A stretch of 15,409 nucleotides of DNA from an uncultured Veillonella sp. (GCA_900757715.1 CAAEOZ010000108.1:1-15409), one strand, 5' to 3'; shown: positions 7,634-14,957, counted from the stretch's first letter. Made by a program: numbers and translations. The notes: generated from the sequence alone by a model not told the origin.

Positions 7634-7678
7634 AAGGAAGAATCTTGAAATCTAGAATTGCTTTATTCTTCCTTTTTT
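7634..7678 (+). terminator. Intrinsic terminator inside the cluster
   Basis: AAGGAAGAAT (7634-7643) pairs perfectly with ATTCTTCCTT (7665-7674) across a 21-base loop, and four further Ts follow. It sits after the peptide and small membrane protein genes and before the maturation and export genes. Partial termination here would give more precursor transcript than transporter transcript. Confidence 0.7.
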
Positions 7679-7702
7679 GCTGTGTATAAATTATAAAAGA
7701 TA

Positions 7703-8356
7703 ATGAAAAGTAATCTACTTCAATATTACCTTAACTGGAATGTAAAATGTTATGTTTTAATCATATTGGGAATTTCTTGCCTGATAGTGTATGTACAACA
7801 AGAATATATTATTGTTCCTCAAATACATAATATGTTGGCCGTTGATATTAAAACGAAGGAATGGCTGCTTTCAAAGTTTGGTGAATACCGTTTTGCTTCT
7901 TTTGTCTTGACACCATTAGTGATACTTTTGCGTATCTATTTAGTTAGTATATGTTTTTATATTGGGAATATACTATTAGAAAGAGTCCATAAAACCACTA
8001 CTTGGAAGACTTATTTTCATGTCTCTTTAAAGGCGGACTTTGCATTGATTTTGGCTCCACTTCTAAATTGTTGCCTGATTCTGTATGCAGGAACGGATTT
8101 TGCTGCGAACATAATGCAAAAAACTTCTTTATTATATTTTTTTGATGTAGATAGTTTAGATGCATGGATGGTCATTCCGATAAGTCTTTTTAATATATTT
8201 GAATTTTTATATTTCTTGTTTGTATCAATGCTGTTGTCTGTAGCTACAAATCGAACCTATCGTGATAGCATGAATTTTGTTACTTCAACGTATTGTACAG
8301 GATTGATTTTATACATTATCATTGTTGTATTTATAGTATTATGTATAGTAGAATGA
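7703..8356 (+). CDS. Polytopic membrane protein of unknown function
   Basis: Predicted 217-residue protein with about five hydrophobic helices, near residues 16-32, 62-90, 110-128, 155-178 and 195-215, and few charged residues between them. I do not recognise the family. It is AT-rich like its neighbours, and its stop overlaps the next start by four bases (ATGA at 8353-8356), so it is very likely made together with the thioredoxin-like protein. It lies between the precursor and the transporter. A role as a membrane partner of the thioredoxin-like protein, for example passing electrons, or as an accessory immunity or maturation factor would fit its position. None of these is supported by a motif: no CxxC pair or conserved charged transmembrane residue is obvious. 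Confidence 0.75.
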   Translation: MKSNLLQYYLNWNVKCYVLIILGISCLIVYVQQEYIIVPQIHNMLAVDIKTKEWLLSKFGEYRFASFVLTPLVILLRIYLVSICFYIGNILLERVHKTTTWKTYFHVSLKADFALILAPLLNCCLILYAGTDFAANIMQKTSLLYFFDVDSLDAWMVIPISLFNIFEFLYFLFVSMLLSVATNRTYRDSMNFVTSTYCTGLILYIIIVVFIVLCIVE

Positions 8357-8862
8357 ATAATTATATAAAATGCTTGCGAACGATGCTGCTATGTTTTATT
8401 GTGATATTGTTTATATGTGTGGTTGTTGGTGTAATTAAATATTCTACAGCACATTCTTTGAAGCAAGAAAAAGACATTAAGTTATCTACGATTGATAATG
8501 AAAAATTTACAATGGAGAAGTATTATACAGATTCAAAGCCATTATTAATAATTTATTTCCATCCAGAATGCTATTTTTGTAGCATGGAAATGTCTGAAAT
8601 GTTAGAAATAAAAAGGATTGAAAATTTTAATGCACTTTTTATAACTAATGCATTAGAAAGTGAAGTGCAAGATTTCTTGTTACAATATCCTATAGATAAA
8701 TTGAAAAACGCCACTATAGCAATAGACATTCATGGTGAATTTGCCGAAAGATTCAAAATAAAGGCACCTCCTACTATTATTATATACGACAAGAAAGGGA
8801 AGCTTAAAAAAATATTTCGTGGAGCAGTGACTATAAAAAAGATAGTAAAATATTTATATTGA
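8353..8862 (+). CDS. Membrane-anchored thioredoxin-like oxidoreductase
   Basis: Predicted 169-residue protein. One N-terminal helix (about residues 11-29) anchors it, leaving a thioredoxin-fold domain that should face the periplasm. The active-site motif is C73-Y-F-C76 within FHPECYFCSMEM, and the expected cis-proline loop appears as APPT near residue 140. This fits TlpA/redoxin-like thiol-disulfide proteins. The start at 8353 is chosen because it forms an ATGA overlap with the upstream gene and begins just before the membrane anchor; an in-frame ATG at 8293 lies deep inside that gene. The two-cysteine peptide encoded upstream is the natural candidate substrate. Oxidase, isomerase and reductase roles cannot be told apart here. 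Confidence 0.85.
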   Translation: MNNYIKCLRTMLLCFIVILFICVVVGVIKYSTAHSLKQEKDIKLSTIDNEKFTMEKYYTDSKPLLIIYFHPECYFCSMEMSEMLEIKRIENFNALFITNALESEVQDFLLQYPIDKLKNATIAIDIHGEFAERFKIKAPPTIIIYDKKGKLKKIFRGAVTIKKIVKYLY

Positions 8863-8876
8863 GATCTGATAGATAC

Positions 8877-11042
8877 ATGGTTATGAGAATGAAAGAACTG
8901 AATAAAACATTTGTTTTACAACATGATGCATCCGATTGTGGCGTAGCGTGTTTACTATCTATAATACGATATTATGGTGGCAGCACAACATTGCAATATT
9001 TGAGGGAGCTGAGCGGTACGACAAAACAAGGCACTACTTTGCTTGGGCTTTATCAGGCTGCCGGGCAAGTCGGCTTTGATGCAAAAGGTTGTGAGACTGA
9101 TATACTTTCATTAAAAGAACATGGAAGTCCTGTAATCCTTCATCTTGTACTAGATGGAAAATTTGAGCATTATATGGTTTGTTATGGTTTTAAGGATGGA
9201 TATTTTATTATGGGGGATCCTGCCAAAGGAATAATCACTTATACCGCAGAAGAACTGGAACAAGTATGGAAATCTCACGCTTGTCTTACTCTTGTGTGTA
9301 CAAACAATTTTATACTACAGAAAGACATTAAAGCACAGAAAAGAGCTTGGCTCATCCATCTATTGAGAGATGATTATGCCATATTGGGAGTAAGTATCCT
9401 TGTAGGATTACTCATGTCTGTTTTGGGGATGACTACAGCTGTTTTTTCTCAAAAAATGATTGATGTCATCATCCCTGATAAAGATTATAAACGTTTATGG
9501 CTGGGATTAGTTCTGGTTTCATTCTTGCTGCTGGCACGATTAGGTTTAGGAACGATCCGTCAGTATATGTTGTTTCTCCAGAGCCGTGATTTTAATAATA
9601 GACTGATCGCTTTCTTTTATAATCATCTGTTACGTTTGCCTAAATTCTTTTTTGATACGCGCAGAATAGGCGAATTAGTAGCACGTCTTAATGATACACG
9701 CCGCATTCAATCTGTAGTCAGTATCATTGCAGGAAGCATTGTTATTGACTTTTTAGTTACTATTGTAACTTTAAGTATGTTGTTTTATTATTCTTGGCCC
9801 ATAGCTTTATTGCTGGTTATAAGTATTCCGCTATTTATTTGGATAGTGAGCATATATAATGCTCCGTTGGTTGAGGCTCAGCGTAATGTGATGATGAGTT
9901 ATGCGCACAGTGAAAGTAATTTTATAAATACGATGCAGGGAATAGATACCATAAAGAATTTCAATAGACAACATGAGTTTGGAGCACTGAATCAGGCAAT
10001 ATATGGTTTCTTTCAAAACAAGGTGTTTGATTTAGGAAGGCTGAATATAAAATTATCGGTTGTTTATGGTATTATTAGTATTGTACTGATTGTAGGGGCG
10101 ATAGGGATAGGGAGTTTCTTTGTCTTGTCCGGGCGGTTGAAATTAGGGGAATTGATGGCTGCGATAAGTCTGGTGGCATCCATTGCACCGGCAATTGTTA
10201 ATTTGGCTTTAGTGTCCGTATCATTGAATGAGGCAAAAGTTGCTTTTAATCGGATGTTTGAGTTTGTGGGTATTCCTTCTGAAAAGAAAGAAGGAGATTT
10301 TTCCCCGGGAAGGGTGGATAGCATTCAAGTTAAGAATATTTCTTTCCGTTTTCCAGGACGGAAAAGAATTTTAGACAATATTTCTCTTGCGGCTTTTAAG
10401 GATAAAATGATTTTTATTATTGGCGAAAGCGGTTGTGGTAAATCGACATTTTGCAAGATCATGGAGAGAGCATATGAGTTGGAGACAGGGGAAATTTTAT
10501 TAAATGGGAAGGATGATTTGAGGGGGACTGCCATAGAAAAATGGAGGGAGAATATAGGTGTTGTTCCGCAAGATGTTTTTATTTTTAATGGTACAGTGAT
10601 GGATAATCTGTTACTCAGTGGCGTGGATACGTCTCCACAATATATTATAGATGTTTGTTCCCGCTATGGAGTGGACAAATATATTGCCCGATTGCCTCAA
10701 GGTTATCATACGGTTGTGGGAGAAGAGGGGATAAATTTATCGGGTGGTCAGAAACAATTGATAGCTTTTGCGCGCATCTTGGTTAAGAATCCCTCTGTGC
10801 TTATACTTGACGAGTCGACTTCTGCTATGGATAGAGATTTGGAAATGTTTGTTATGGATCTGTTATCACGGCTGAAAAGAGATAAAATCATATTGTTCAT
10901 ATCCCATAGGCTACACATATTAAAAAAATATGCGGATTATATTTATTTGATTGAGAATGGAAGGGTCAGTCATTATGGTACGCATGAGGAAATGATGGAA
11001 GGAGAGAATATGTATGCTGATTATTGGAGGGCATTTATGTGA
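8877..11042 (+). CDS. C39 peptidase-containing ABC transporter (PCAT type)
   Basis: Predicted 721-residue exporter and leader peptidase. The N-terminal C39 domain has the expected triad: C21 in HDASDCGVAC, H98 in KFEHYMVCYG and D114 in MGDPAKG. A six-helix transporter domain follows (about residues 160-450). The ATPase domain has Walker A GESGCGKST (516-524), signature LSGGQKQ (from about 621), Walker B VLILDE (D645, E646) and the ISHR switch. Such proteins cut leaders after GG and export the peptide. Starts at 8883 and 8889 are also possible, and a TTG at 8859 would overlap the preceding stop. All catalytic residues seem intact. The peptide at 7209 is the probable substrate and the HlyD protein a probable partner. 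Confidence 0.95.
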   Translation: MVMRMKELNKTFVLQHDASDCGVACLLSIIRYYGGSTTLQYLRELSGTTKQGTTLLGLYQAAGQVGFDAKGCETDILSLKEHGSPVILHLVLDGKFEHYMVCYGFKDGYFIMGDPAKGIITYTAEELEQVWKSHACLTLVCTNNFILQKDIKAQKRAWLIHLLRDDYAILGVSILVGLLMSVLGMTTAVFSQKMIDVIIPDKDYKRLWLGLVLVSFLLLARLGLGTIRQYMLFLQSRDFNNRLIAFFYNHLLRLPKFFFDTRRIGELVARLNDTRRIQSVVSIIAGSIVIDFLVTIVTLSMLFYYSWPIALLLVISIPLFIWIVSIYNAPLVEAQRNVMMSYAHSESNFINTMQGIDTIKNFNRQHEFGALNQAIYGFFQNKVFDLGRLNIKLSVVYGIISIVLIVGAIGIGSFFVLSGRLKLGELMAAISLVASIAPAIVNLALVSVSLNEAKVAFNRMFEFVGIPSEKKEGDFSPGRVDSIQVKNISFRFPGRKRILDNISLAAFKDKMIFIIGESGCGKSTFCKIMERAYELETGEILLNGKDDLRGTAIEKWRENIGVVPQDVFIFNGTVMDNLLLSGVDTSPQYIIDVCSRYGVDKYIARLPQGYHTVVGEEGINLSGGQKQLIAFARILVKNPSVLILDESTSAMDRDLEMFVMDLLSRLKRDKIILFISHRLHILKKYADYIYLIENGRVSHYGTHEEMMEGENMYADYWRAFM

Positions 11043-11133
11043 AATGAAGAAACTATGCTGGTCTGAGCGGAGGATTTATGGCAAAAGCAAAAATGAAGTT
11101 ATAAAATAGTGTTATTTTAAAAAAGAAACGATA

Positions 11134-11724
11134 ATGAAAGTAAAATGTTTATTGGCTGTTCTGTTGCTATCGGCTACAGCAACAGCATTCGCCCAAGAGG
11201 CGAAGTATGGAATCAAGTCTGCCATCCTCAAGAAAGAGGCGGTCACTATGGGGCAGAAAGTGCAAGGCGTGCAGTATTTTGACGATTACGGCAGAAAGGA
11301 GGCGTCCGAACTTACAATGAAAGTGGGAGGCGTGGCAAATGTGGAGAAACATATCCGGACGATAGCCGATGGAGATAAGATTATCTCTATTGACCTCGAT
11401 ATGAAGGTGGCCAATAAAGCAACTTTGCCCGTCAAGCCGGTCAACTATTTGAATCTGACAGACGAAGTACGTGAACTGCACAAGATAAAGGAAGTGGGAA
11501 CAGAAGAAATTCTGGGCAGGAAGTGTACCAAGTACACTTTGGAGGTAGTGTATGGAGGACAAACCACCTATTCCACGGTATGGATATGGAAAGGTATTCC
11601 GCTGAAGAACGAGACTTCATCCAATGGAATGGTTATCGTTACCGAGCAGGCAACGGAAATTCAGGAGAATGCAGAAGTCCCGGCCATGAAGTTTTTGGTA
11701 CCCGAAGGAGTTACGTTTCCTTAA
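11134..11724 (+). CDS. Exported LolA/DUF4412-like protein
   Basis: Predicted 196-residue periplasmic protein with a clear signal peptide (MKVKCLLAVLLLSATATAFA, cleaved before QE). The mature part alternates strands, and the segment EEILGRKCTKYTLE followed by STVWIWKGIPLKNE resembles DUF4412 or lipoprotein-carrier-like beta folds. That assignment is by general look only. It starts 91 bases after the transporter stop and ends 11 bases before the transglutaminase-fold gene, so those two form a pair. No TAnnTTTG promoter was seen in the 91-base gap, so it may be read from the transporter transcript. The base composition is more GC-rich than the peptide region. A link to the peptide system is suggested only by position. 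Confidence 0.75.
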   Translation: MKVKCLLAVLLLSATATAFAQEAKYGIKSAILKKEAVTMGQKVQGVQYFDDYGRKEASELTMKVGGVANVEKHIRTIADGDKIISIDLDMKVANKATLPVKPVNYLNLTDEVRELHKIKEVGTEEILGRKCTKYTLEVVYGGQTTYSTVWIWKGIPLKNETSSNGMVIVTEQATEIQENAEVPAMKFLVPEGVTFP

Positions 11725-11735
11725 TCGGATATGAA

Positions 11736-13244
11736 ATGTTGAGGCTTTTATCTTTTCTGTTTCTCGTCAGCGCATTCTTTTCTTGCTTACCGGAAAAGAC
11801 CGCCTTGGAACGTGCTTTGCGTGAGGCAGGCGATAATCGGATGGAGCTGGAAAAAGTGCTGGCATACTATCGGGATGATACGTTGAAATATCAGGCAGCT
11901 TGTTTCCTTATTGAAAATATGCCGGATCAATATGCTGTGTTACCATTGGATTCCACGGACACATACGCACGGGCTTTGTTGTCTTTGGATAAGGAGGATC
12001 CCGTCAGTTGGGAAATATCCCGTTCGCTTGTGGCCGCTGTATTCGATTCTATTTCAAAAATCCAACCCGAATCCCGGATTAAAATAGTCAGGGATATAGA
12101 AGTAATGACAAGTGACTATTTAATAGAGAACATAGAATCGGCGTTTAAGGTATGGAATCGGAGGGGGGTGGCAAAGCATTATTCATTTGATGATTTCTGT
12201 AGTTATGTATTGCCTTATCGGGTGGCTCATGAACCTCTGTCTCACTGGCGGAGGACTGCCTTGCAGCGTTATGGTCACTGGCTGGATTCGTTGAATGCTC
12301 CGCAGGAGGTAGCCCGTAGTATTGCCATGCGTTATCCGGTGCGTTATAATGCAGGCATGACCAAATATCCGTATATCATGAGTTATGAAGAAATGGACAG
12401 TTTGCAATGGGGGACTTGTGATGACATGACCGCTTTCCTCACTTTGTCCTTGCGTGCTATCGGCATACCTGCGGCAACGGATGTCGTCAAGGCGTGGGCC
12501 AACAGGAGTTCTGCACATTGTTGGAATGTAGTGAAAGACACTGCCGGACATTTTGTTGATATCGGTTACGGACCGGACGGGAAGAACTTTGTGGTCTATA
12601 AAGTTTCTAAAGTGTATAGAATGCAGTACCGGTCTCCCGGTGAGGAAGATGTGACACAAGGATATGATATGCCTTTGTCCGATGTCAGTTTCCCATTGGA
12701 CGGTAAGAACAAACAGGCGTACTTGTGTACATTTAATAATAGCCAGTGGATACCGGTGGCCTTGGCAAGTTCGGGGAATGGGAACGTGACTTTCCGGAAC
12801 CTGGGGAGGGGACTTCTTTGGGGAGATAACAAGATAGACGGTTACAGGGAAGAAGGGAAAGGCATTGCATATCTTCCGGTCGTTCACGAACGGGGAATAT
12901 TGAAACCTTTCGCCGCTCCGGTCATTTTATATGAAGGAGGCGAAGTCCGCTCTCTCCGCCCTATTTTATCCGATACGGAATCTGTCACCTTACATCGCAA
13001 ATACCCCAAGTATAATAAAATAGCTTCTGATGTTCACGACAGTAATGAGGTGATACCTGGTGATGACTATGAACTTTTCTATTGGAATGACGAATGGTGC
13101 AGTCTCGGTAGAAAAACAGCCGGACACGACACATTGGTATATGTGGAAGTACCCAAGAATGCATTGCTTTGGCTGCATAATCATACGCAGGGAAAGGAAG
13201 AGCGGATTTTTACGTATGAAAACGGAAAGCAGATTTGGTGGTAA
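11736..13244 (+). CDS. Transglutaminase-fold lipoprotein
   Basis: Predicted 502-residue lipoprotein. The start at 11736 gives a lipobox signal (LFLVSAFFSC); an in-frame ATG at 11523 lies within the preceding gene and is rejected. Around residues 225-280 is a transglutaminase-like core with C228 in WGTCDDMT, H261 in SSAHCWN and D275 in FVDIGYG, the expected Cys-His-Asp triad in order. The C-terminal 200 residues look beta-rich. In bacteria this fold more often serves as a peptidase or amide-cleaving enzyme than as a crosslinker, so the reaction is open. It follows the DUF4412-like gene by 11 bases. Several D(S/T)-hydrophobic motifs fit export through the periplasm. Its coding end is directly followed by the decayed repeat copy. 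Confidence 0.85.
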   Translation: MLRLLSFLFLVSAFFSCLPEKTALERALREAGDNRMELEKVLAYYRDDTLKYQAACFLIENMPDQYAVLPLDSTDTYARALLSLDKEDPVSWEISRSLVAAVFDSISKIQPESRIKIVRDIEVMTSDYLIENIESAFKVWNRRGVAKHYSFDDFCSYVLPYRVAHEPLSHWRRTALQRYGHWLDSLNAPQEVARSIAMRYPVRYNAGMTKYPYIMSYEEMDSLQWGTCDDMTAFLTLSLRAIGIPAATDVVKAWANRSSAHCWNVVKDTAGHFVDIGYGPDGKNFVVYKVSKVYRMQYRSPGEEDVTQGYDMPLSDVSFPLDGKNKQAYLCTFNNSQWIPVALASSGNGNVTFRNLGRGLLWGDNKIDGYREEGKGIAYLPVVHERGILKPFAAPVILYEGGEVRSLRPILSDTESVTLHRKYPKYNKIASDVHDSNEVIPGDDYELFYWNDEWCSLGRKTAGHDTLVYVEVPKNALLWLHNHTQGKEERIFTYENGKQIWW

Positions 13245-13263
13245 TATGGGGTGGATAGTCCGG

Positions 13264-13320
13264 ATGAAGAAAAAAATGCAGGAATTTATGGCAAATGATA
13301 CGGCACGCTCTATTTGTGAT
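13264..13320 (+). pseudogene. Remnant of a second TPR-HTH regulator 3' end
   Basis: The frame from ATG 13264 encodes MKKKMQEFMAND, against MKKKIQEFMAND at the end of the intact regulator. After that the frame shifts by one base relative to copy A, near 13305, and the old stop is lost, so the frame drifts on to 13368. Everything upstream of this tail is missing, because the transglutaminase-fold gene occupies the space. It is a fragment, not a gene. Confidence 0.6.
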
Positions 13321-13529
13321 GCGTGTCCGTTGATGTTCTTGTCTATAGATGACGCTCCGTTTGTATGAACTTCTATTTGTAATTTATTGGTATCTAATTG
13401 TTTATAAAATGTTTTTTTAGCCTGCTATTTGTCTATCTTACTTTTTAGGTGGTTCATTGTATTATTCCTAATTTTACCGATGTCAAACTAATGAATAATG
13501 TAGTCATGAAAACCAAATTGGTATTGTAT
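13264..13529 (+). repeat. Direct repeat copy B (degenerate)
   Basis: Decayed second copy of 1921-2186, same length and orientation, starting 20 bases after the transglutaminase-fold gene. It keeps the regulator tail (MKKKMQEFMAND), then diverges, then keeps the promoter-leader region. The -7 element reads TAATTTTA instead of TAATTTTG and the -33 TTTG is now within TTTTTAGG, so both consensus boxes are damaged. It fills the gene-poor stretch between 13245 and 13583. Confidence 0.8.
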
Positions 13530-13535
13530 GAATGA
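13506..13535 (+). pseudogene. Remnant of a second DUF3244-type leader
   Basis: ATG at 13506 opens MKTKLVLYE and stops at once (TGA 13533-13535). The first eight residues match the start of the DUF3244-like protein (MKNKLVLY) with one change. The similarity ends at the same point in both copies, and no downstream DUF3244 coding sequence remains. Confidence 0.6.
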
Positions 13536-13583
13536 AATGGATCATAGAATATCCGATTGTGTGTTATAAAATGAAAAGAGCAA

Positions 13584-13766
13584 ATGCGGAAAAAATGGAT
13601 TAAATTGTTTCCTCTGTTGATTGGTGCAGTCATAGCTTATTGTCTGTTGTGGTATGTGATACCGCAAAATAAGGGGGGAGAAGTTGCTGCAATATTAGTT
13701 GCTGCTATTTTACTGTTTTTTTTTATTTTACTGAGATTCGTTATCGGAAAGAATAAAAAAATGTAA
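13584..13766 (+). CDS. 60-residue two-helix membrane protein
   Basis: Predicted 60-residue protein starting MRKKWIKLFPLLIGAV, with two transmembrane helices (about residues 8-25 and 34-53), a short polar loop (PQNKGGE) and a basic tail (GKNKKM). The basic ends and helical hairpin topology resemble the small protein at 7446-7619, although the sequences are not clearly related. It lies 48 bases after the decayed DUF3244 leader and is followed by a hairpin, so it probably forms a single-gene unit. No family is recognised. It could be an orphan immunity-type protein left over from a lost module, but an unrelated small membrane protein is just as likely. Confidence 0.6.
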   Translation: MRKKWIKLFPLLIGAVIAYCLLWYVIPQNKGGEVAAILVAAILLFFFILLRFVIGKNKKM

Positions 13767-13782
13767 TTGGAAACTCGCTTTT

Positions 13783-13835
13783 ATAGGCTGATTAATAGGA
13801 TATTATGTCGTTTATGACTTCTTTAATCAGCCTAT
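13783..13835. terminator. Perfect 12-bp stem hairpin after the small membrane gene
   Basis: ATAGGCTGATTA (13783-13794) pairs perfectly with TAATCAGCCTAT (13824-13835) across a 29-base loop, 16 bases after the stop codon at 13766. The position fits a terminator, but no run of Ts follows, so mRNA stabilisation or a protein site is possible. Confidence 0.5.
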
Positions 13836-14150
13836 TGTATTGTATGATAAATAAAAACTCAATAAAACATTTGATAATTAGGGACTAATTGCAGACATTG
13901 CAAATGCACAATCCCTAATTTGATTCGAAAATGCAGATGCAAATCAAGCTAATCAGACGTTTTTTGTCCAAAATCATCGCATTCTTTGAGACATTATAAG
14001 ACTTCGCTTGGTGATACGATAATCATTAAGTATTTTTGCCGCAAATATTGCGACGTTATTCGTTGCTTAATGACGCATAAGATATGTTCGATGTATAAAA
14101 GAGGAGAATGTCAGATAATTAAAAGCAGGCTTGAAGAGCCAAGAAAGTTA
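13836..14150. other. Non-coding stretch with small inverted repeats
   Basis: No convincing gene. AATTAGGGA (13876-13884) pairs with TCCCTAATT (13912-13920) around a loop rich in TTGCA/TGCAA words. A further weak pairing of TTTGATT with AATCAAG lies just downstream. This could be a structured untranslated RNA, but no promoter or U-tract is clear. Frames through 13986-14183 have no supporting features. Confidence 0.3.
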
Positions 14151-14359
14151 ATGATTATCCGCAATCATACCACCAAATGCTAATTTATAGATGCTTTCAC
14201 CGTAGGGGCGGACCCGTGTGTCCGCCTGATAACATTCACTTTATGCTTTCGAGCAGACACATGGGTCTGCCCCTACGGTGGAAGCGTCATCCGTACCGAG
14301 AAATATACCGGCACATAAATTCCCATTTATCATCCGGTGATATATATGCGGATAATCAT
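14151..14359. repeat. Nested inverted-repeat element (MITE-like or palindromic repeat)
   Basis: Outer arms ATGATTATCCGCA (14151-14163) and TGCGGATAATCAT (14347-14359) are perfect 13-base inverted repeats. Inside lies a longer imperfect palindrome (14190-14226 with 14253-14291) whose perfect core is CACCGTAGGGGC against GCCCCTACGGTG. Inner arms of this GC-rich kind are, from general memory, common between genes in Bacteroides genomes. No transposase is encoded. A non-autonomous mobile element, or a palindromic repeat inserted between two pre-existing inverted sequences, would both explain it. Confidence 0.6.
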
Positions 14360-14410
14360 GAAAAGTTATAAGGTTGAGTTGATTGTATGAATCTTAAAAA
14401 AAATATAATT

Positions 14411-14842
14411 ATGAAAGACCAAGAATTATACTTCCGGTATGATACATTATACATAACCGGTGACAGATATGAGTTCAAAAAGGTCAAGAAGCGGCCTTTA
14501 GGAATAAAACTTCGCAGATTCTTTAGTGTTAAGATAGTAGTGGTAGTTCTTTTTTTAGTTCTCTCTCCTAGTTTTATAGAACATCGTTTTAGCATCTATC
14601 CTCTTTGGGTATTTGTATGTCCTGTTGTTATAATTTTTAGTACGAGTTGTCATGAGATATACAAGGATATGGTACTCTGGAAGGAAGATATAATAAGCAT
14701 GAAGGTAAAGGATAGACGATTGATTATTTTGTACAGGAATGAAAGCGGTGACCCTTCCAGATACGCCAAGGAACTAGAATTGCAGTCGGGCAGATATCCG
14801 TTGGAAGAACTTGGTGAGGCATTAGGATATGCTTTACGGTAG
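14411..14842 (+). CDS. Orphan two-helix membrane protein
   Basis: Predicted 143-residue protein (151 if started at the in-frame ATG 14387). I prefer 14411 because an AT-rich leader (AAAAAATATAATT) precedes it, but cannot exclude 14387. A short N-terminal soluble part (YFRYDTLYITGDRYEFKKV) leads to two hydrophobic helices in the middle, with a short loop (EHRFSIYPL), and then a soluble, strand-rich C-terminus (DRRLIILYR). This layout, with a membrane hairpin between two small soluble parts, recalls small membrane proteins of unknown role in many bacteria. No family is recognised. It stands alone between repeat elements, so nothing in the context suggests a job. Confidence 0.65.
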   Translation: MKDQELYFRYDTLYITGDRYEFKKVKKRPLGIKLRRFFSVKIVVVVLFLVLSPSFIEHRFSIYPLWVFVCPVVIIFSTSCHEIYKDMVLWKEDIISMKVKDRRLIILYRNESGDPSRYAKELELQSGRYPLEELGEALGYALR

Positions 14843-14863
14843 ATGTTTTTCCTTAGCTTGACG

Positions 14864-14957
14864 GTTGTGGGGCTTGCCTGCCCGAACCAACGGTCACGAT
14901 CTTGGGAGTAATATGCAACGTAGACTATTTTCGGGCGAGCAAACCTCGCCCCTACAA
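14864..14957. repeat. Imperfect inverted repeat, GC-rich arms
   Basis: GTTGTGGGGCTTGCCTGCCCGAA (from 14864, split here for description) faces CGGGCGAGCAAACCTCGCCCC with short mismatches and a gap. The TAGGGGCG/CGCCCCTA word links it to the element at 14151-14359, so both may belong to one dispersed repeat family. It begins 21 bases after the orphan gene and may act as its terminator. Confidence 0.45.

Noticed and set aside
11043..11133. Third copy of the regulator tail after the C39 transporter (ATGAAGAAA and GGATTTATGGCAAA words)
   Set aside because: Only two short words match and their spacing differs from copies A and B; chance in AT-rich DNA is enough to explain it.
11523..11735. N-terminal extension of the transglutaminase-fold gene
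   Set aside because: It overlaps the preceding gene by 200 bases and hides the signal peptide that begins at 11736.
12183..12887. Long minus-strand frame of 234 codons
   Set aside because: It lies wholly antisense to the transglutaminase-fold gene, has no domain pattern and no promoter, and the plus-strand frame has an intact catalytic triad.
13986..14371. Two overlapping plus-strand frames in the intergenic region
   Set aside because: They have no signal, domain or promoter, and the second runs through the inverted-repeat element.
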